In this document: positions 61,001 through 64,000 of the stretch, in pieces
Layout: each line of letters begins with the position of its first letter
Position numbering within the stretch: position 1 is the stretch's first letter
DNA from: an uncultured Muribaculaceae bacterium
GTDB taxonomy: Bacteria > Bacteroidota > Bacteroidia > Bacteroidales > Muribaculaceae
Length of the DNA: 64,000 bases
Direction of reading: 5' to 3'
NCBI GenBank assembly: GCA_910576775.1
Contig: CAJTJV010000011.1
Location: forward strand, 1-64,000
The notes under the pieces: generated by a model
Seen by the model: only the letters and a program-made list of their open reading frames with translations
What the model was told of the DNA's origin: nothing
Database searches by the model: none
Program-made: the position numbers and the translations under genes

Positions 61001-62576
61001 ATTCAAGGATCTCGACATTAAAGGAGATGTTTACGCAGACAATGTGAAGCTTAAGGTTGATTTTACCAATGTGGTATATTCTGCAACCGATAGCGTCCAT
61101 ATGAGGCCCGGGCTTATAACACTCGACAAGGTTTCTGTCCGAGATCCCGAGGGCAACACGGCATTGCTAAACGGTGAGGTTCGGCACACATATTTCAGTC
61201 GGCCGGTTTTTAATTTCGATGTTACACGTGCTGTCGACCTGCTGTGTTTCAATGTCAATGAGAAACAGAATCCAGACTGGTATGGAAGAATCTATGGTTC
61301 AGGTTCCGCACGTATCTCGGGCTATCCGGGTGTTGTGAATATCAATGCCGACATGACGACAGGGGCAAGATCCACGTTTACTTTTGTGCTTTCCGATCGT
61401 CTGGATGCCCAAGACTATTCATTTTTAAATTTTCGTGACGTTACTCCTGATTCGCTCCGTGTTGCGGAACCGGACAATGATGAGGTGCCTCTGTTTATAC
61501 GGGAAATGAAAAAAAATATGGGCGATAAGTCCGGGGATGCCCCGTCGGAGTATAACATGGATATACGTGTGACTGCCACGCCGGAAGCTACCATGACACT
61601 TGTCATGGATCCGGCCGGCGGAGATGAAATCAAGGCTACGGGCGACGGTTCGATACACATGGCTTATCACTCGGCTAACAACGACCTGAATATCTGGGGT
61701 AAATATCGTGTCGCTTCCGGAAAATACCGCTTTACACTTCAGGATATCATTATCAAGGATTTTACGATTAAGGAGGGAAGCGAAATACAGTTTGACGGCG
61801 ACCCGTATGCTGTCAAAACGTCGCTGTCTGCATTTTATGCCACTAATGCCAATCTTACAGACCTCGACGAATCATTCGGAGAGGATAAAAACGAGATTGC
61901 GCGTACGAATGTGCCGGTGCATGCATTGATGAATGTTTCGGGCGATATACGTCAGCCTGTAATAGACTTTGATCTTGAGTTTCCCACTCTGACGCAGGAC
62001 ACATACCGTAAGGTGAGAAGCATCGTCAGCACGTCCGATATGATGAACCGACAGATTATTTATCTTTTGGCTCTCAATCGATTCTATACGCCTGATTATA
62101 TGGCGAGTACTACAAGTGGCAGCGAACTGTTCTCAGTGGCTTCCTCGACTATTTCAAGTCAGCTGGGCAATATGCTTGGCAAACTCAGTGACAACTGGAG
62201 TATCGCACCGAATCTTCGAAGTGATCGTGGCGATTTTTCCGATGTTGAGGTGGATGTGGCTCTCAGCAGTCGGCTGCTTAACAATCGTCTTATATTTAAC
62301 GGCAATTTCGGCTATCGTGACAAATCATTGAATACAAACCAGTTTATAGGCGACTTTGATATAGAATATCTACTTGACAAACGCGGCGTATGGCGTCTTA
62401 AGGCCTATAACCGCTATAACGACCGAAACTATTATGTCCGTCAGGCGCAGACGACACAAGGCCTTGGAATCATGTTCCGTCGTGATTTCGACTCTCTGTT
62501 GTCTTTTCTCCGCAAGAAAAAGAAAACAGTGGATTCCGACAGTACTGCAGTCGATAGTCCGGCAGATAAAAAGTAA
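58038..62576 (+). CDS. TamB-like translocation and assembly module protein
   Basis: A 1512-residue protein with one N-terminal membrane anchor (about 10-32), a long beta-rich stretch of repeated strands as in AsmA/TamB-type proteins, and a C-terminal TamB (DUF490) domain with GKYRFTLQDIIIKDF, GDPYAVKTSLSA, LDLEFPTL-like FDLEFPTLTQD and ANNRLIFNGNFGY-like features. It spans the periplasm and probably moves lipids or assembles outer-membrane proteins. The ATG at 58038 is 29 bases after malQ; a TTG at 58011 is rejected. Confidence 0.88.
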   Translation: MRKVWQIFRAVMSVLLLMAVILPAAVYVLLSIQPVQNYLRDAAVKQLSALLGADVGIERVEIHPFRRLSVKGINVSLAGDTLAGVSTVSAGFDLYPLLARREFVLNYALVDGLWLNVSRPSPGEPMNVEPILRKLKKGDDGNKKKFSLEISTVIVRRSSAHYDVLSEPMDSTHFDANHISISDLAVNAYIPKISDESYRVNLDHLSFVEGSGFVLEKLMTWVDVEPDTMTVSRLEIRLPNSRIAFAPFEFPLEAERDIKSSLQKYMLRISTDGDNTVFLPDLRAFVPALGDIERNVGLTLDASLSLKDADVRSFKLRDLDGNAFGISACGWAKNLDNKDDFKYEFGDCHVMIDGAEVCRHAAGIVNGKVSKSLSRLPVLIANVTASGTAGKGILKLRSTGTAGDVKANAEYRRRGNFTNISANLFLDALDLGLLTANPLLGTLNARVQGTATIGHRLQSCNVNCDIASVLLNGYRYENAAADLELHEDGRADFEFNLADASALVRTIGCYDMSSQSLKARMYLAGVDFHALGFDKDREGYLFGADIDLSLDDVRLNALSGTVDISNLYWLSPDNKGMRISDMSFQARKGDSSSELSVDTPFLTGSLRGNYDFRTIAGELRDMAEHFMPAIAKDEQKSPMKAEREDMFANRFTFDFRIKPSGVLSEFFNLPVTVLYDGSLQGVVDRNGGFANMEIALPYISKGDKIIENTELFAQLDIPSDKSQIYATTQFPTKKGDMNLAVGISAANNVVHTNIDWGMERRIPLNGTLELKATLNSIDTGEGALFPVDARLDFLPGTINFGDETWSIERSSIEMSAETVSVSDFALDTGKQRIDIEGTVGRDPEDNISVVLSDIRLLPIFETLEINNVLIDGIASGNLSANNLLGAAPSLRCPALHVDSIGYNKCYFGDADVRALWDTEKNSVFLDADINGFEGKKSHIYGDIFPMKESLDLNFEADSIPVGFLKPFMAAFTSDISGRASGRCRLFGTFKDLDIKGDVYADNVKLKVDFTNVVYSATDSVHMRPGLITLDKVSVRDPEGNTALLNGEVRHTYFSRPVFNFDVTRAVDLLCFNVNEKQNPDWYGRIYGSGSARISGYPGVVNINADMTTGARSTFTFVLSDRLDAQDYSFLNFRDVTPDSLRVAEPDNDEVPLFIREMKKNMGDKSGDAPSEYNMDIRVTATPEATMTLVMDPAGGDEIKATGDGSIHMAYHSANNDLNIWGKYRVASGKYRFTLQDIIIKDFTIKEGSEIQFDGDPYAVKTSLSAFYATNANLTDLDESFGEDKNEIARTNVPVHALMNVSGDIRQPVIDFDLEFPTLTQDTYRKVRSIVSTSDMMNRQIIYLLALNRFYTPDYMASTTSGSELFSVASSTISSQLGNMLGKLSDNWSIAPNLRSDRGDFSDVEVDVALSSRLLNNRLIFNGNFGYRDKSLNTNQFIGDFDIEYLLDKRGVWRLKAYNRYNDRNYYVRQAQTTQGLGIMFRRDFDSLLSFLRKKKKTVDSDSTAVDSPADKK

Positions 62577-62589
62577 AATTGTCAGAGCA

Positions 62590-63291
62590 TTAGGACAACA
62601 GATTTTCTATAGTTTTCCTCGCTACTGATGGAAAATGCTCAGCGACGGTGTTTATGAGTATTCCGAATGATTCTTCAGGCTTGTTGTCGCACTTGCTGAT
62701 TTCACGACCAAATATTATTTCCGGAGTAGAGTATAGTGCCACGCCCCAGCCATAACGCTCTCCTCTTCCGGTTCGTTTATATACGAAATCTGCAATGCAT
62801 ATATGTGCGCCCATCTGTAGATTCTGTAGCGGGCGCTCAAGGCAGGAGCGTTTTATTTTAATAGGCTCAAGTCCGATTGTGTCGACCGGTTCGTCGGGTC
62901 TGCGCCGTCCTTTTGGCACGCCAAAAATCAGTTGTCTGAGAGATGTGGAACTTACATTCCGGTATTCTCTTATCAAGCGTAGCAACTCATCTTCGATGCT
63001 GTTTTCGACCACCGGGTATGCATGCCGGCGATAATTTATGAAATCAGGTAGAAGCGAACGTGTTACAAAGCCGGCTTTGTGTCGGAAAAATTTACCATAG
63101 GCTGTTGTCTCGCGTCGGATGACAGGCCCTTTCCATTCCCAGCAGCCTTCGCTTTGGTTGTCGCTGCCGAAAAGCATTCCGGGAACAGTCATTTCCTCGA
63201 CAGAAAACCCGGGTATGGTGTTCGAGAAAAATGGTAGCAGGCCGTAATCGATGGCTCTGTCTTCGAGTTTTTGCAGATTATCTATCATCAT
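62590..63291 (-). CDS. AlkZ-related protein
   Basis: A 233-residue cytosolic protein similar to the AlkZ-related family, distant relatives of the HTH_42 DNA glycosylases AlkZ/YcaQ. Recognised stretches are CWEWKGPVIR, TAYGKFFRHKAGFV, LLPDFINYRRH, LQMGAHICIADFVYKRTGRGERYGWGVALY. Its own activity is not known; DNA repair is suggested only by distant relation. The ATG at 63291 or 63288 is preferred over an upstream in-frame start at 63318. The gene stands alone, convergent with the TamB-like gene. Confidence 0.65.
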   Translation of the reverse strand: MMIDNLQKLEDRAIDYGLLPFFSNTIPGFSVEEMTVPGMLFGSDNQSEGCWEWKGPVIRRETTAYGKFFRHKAGFVTRSLLPDFINYRRHAYPVVENSIEDELLRLIREYRNVSSTSLRQLIFGVPKGRRRPDEPVDTIGLEPIKIKRSCLERPLQNLQMGAHICIADFVYKRTGRGERYGWGVALYSTPEIIFGREISKCDNKPEESFGILINTVAEHFPSVARKTIENLLS

Positions 63292-63423
63292 TTGTTTTTG
63301 ACGATAAAGGTAGTACAAATATTCGGTACTGTAAAGTATTTTATGTCCGTATGAATATCATTGGACGTGAACACTTGACGTGTGCCGGTTGTTGTATATC
63401 CAAAGATTTAAAATTATCCAACT

Positions 63424-63900
63424 ATGAAAGAAATAGCCTTACTGGGGACTGTCAACCATGTATTCGGCGACGTGACGGGCGCTCTTCTCGCCCGAGGCGA
63501 AAGTGTCAATGCAATGGTGGATTATCCTGAGAAAGTGATGCTCGAAGATACTCGTCTCACTGTGACACATCTTCCGGTTGAAGAGCATGCCAGAGTAGTA
63601 GAAATGCTTGAAGGATATCATGATGTGGTACTCACATATAATGACGATCTGACAGATTCCTATACCAACGATTTGACGCTTAAATACTTTGTGGATACAG
63701 TCCATGCCGCACGCGAAGCCGAAGTCGCACGCATTATAGTTGTCGGATCGCCCGACTCTCAGGCATTCTTTGTAAGCGATCTTCGTCGCCTCGACGATAT
63801 CGACTGGGTATTTATCTCAACTGAAGGTAGTTATCCGGAACGCGTAGCCGATGAAATTGAAAATCCACGTTTCCATAAAGAAATATACTCGGAAGGATAG
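63424..63900 (+). CDS. Short NAD(P)H-binding (Rossmann) protein
   Basis: A 158-residue protein that looks like an NmrA/NAD(P)H-binding domain: an initial beta strand with a degenerate glycine motif (ALLGTVNHVFGDVTGALLARG), an alternating beta/alpha pattern (VNAMVDYP, DVVLTYND, RIIVVGSPD, DWVFISTEG). The usual family length is about 210, so it lacks the C-terminal part, and the GxxGxxG loop is poorly kept. A diverged or non-enzymatic member is possible. A terminator follows. Confidence 0.6.
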   Translation: MKEIALLGTVNHVFGDVTGALLARGESVNAMVDYPEKVMLEDTRLTVTHLPVEEHARVVEMLEGYHDVVLTYNDDLTDSYTNDLTLKYFVDTVHAAREAEVARIIVVGSPDSQAFFVSDLRRLDDIDWVFISTEGSYPERVADEIENPRFHKEIYSEG

Positions 63901-63928
63901 ACTCATTTTCCTCTCTCTCCATACTCCG

Positions 63929-63961
63929 GCTGAGGCATATATGGTATGTCTCAGCTTTTTT
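63929..63961 (+). terminator. Terminator after the Rossmann protein gene
   Basis: GCTGAGGCATA and TATGTCTCAGC form an 11-base-pair stem (one G-T pair) with a TATGG loop and a run of six Ts. Confidence 0.85.
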
Positions 63962-64000
63962 GTAAAATAGTCTGGAGTTGATCATAAAAAAAATTGATTG

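Overview
The window is chromosomal DNA of a Bacteroidota bacterium, most likely a gut Bacteroidales and plausibly of the Muribaculaceae (the family is inference). The evidence is a SusC/SusD pair with a BACON lipoprotein, many exported glycosidases and lipoproteins, DUF4301, DUF5063 and DUF4855 family proteins, weak Shine-Dalgarno sequences, and repeated promoters of the Bacteroides type (TTG/TTTG about 19-21 bases before TAnnTTTG). No rRNA, tRNA, phage, insertion sequence or CRISPR array was seen.

Layout. 1-270: a dispersed hairpin repeat and the ispE promoter. 271-4275: ispE, grpE-dnaJ and a glycerate kinase. 4321-9055 (minus strand): five genes encoding three exported glycerophosphodiester phosphodiesterases (GDPD), a DeoR-type regulator and an exported calcineurin-like phosphoesterase. 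9466-18127 (plus strand, divergent): glpA, glpB, glpC, a SusB-type GH97 alpha-glucosidase, glpT and a NagD-like HAD phosphatase. 18497-27362: a phosphoesterase lipoprotein, SusC, SusD and a BACON surface lipoprotein. 27363-27853: a larger copy of the hairpin repeat. 27854-36762: DUF4301, gmk, nadD, DUF5063, an M18 aminopeptidase, a GIN-domain lipoprotein, a GT2 enzyme, then an SGNH hydrolase and a GH18 lipoprotein on the minus strand. 36763-37466 is AT-rich and may hold a small RNA. 37467-43603: panC-panD-ffh-folD-capA-like-trmN6-CPBP protease. 43640-47696: a CE1-type esterase, then a three-gene set resembling a split YjbH outer-membrane protein. 47798-50547: ECF sigma factor with membrane partner, divergent from an HtrA protease. 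50719-52129: two YtxH proteins, a holin-like protein, a small protein and rpmH. 52387-58008: DUF4855 lipoprotein, secreted alpha-amylase and malQ. 58038-63900: TamB-like protein, AlkZ-related protein and a short Rossmann protein.

The most interesting part is 4321-27362. It reads as one regulon that would take glycerophosphodiesters, and possibly glycosylated glycerol-phosphate polymers, apart at the cell surface and in the periplasm, import glycerol-3-phosphate with GlpT, and oxidise it to dihydroxyacetone phosphate with anaerobic GlpABC. Three intergenic sites in this stretch share the palindrome CTTTC-N5-GAAAG (one has one mismatch): before the deoR gene, in the divergent gap between the GDPD and glp operons, and before the phosphoesterase-susCD operon. 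They link the three transcription units to the local DeoR regulator. The substrate is inferred; the genes and the shared motif are seen directly.
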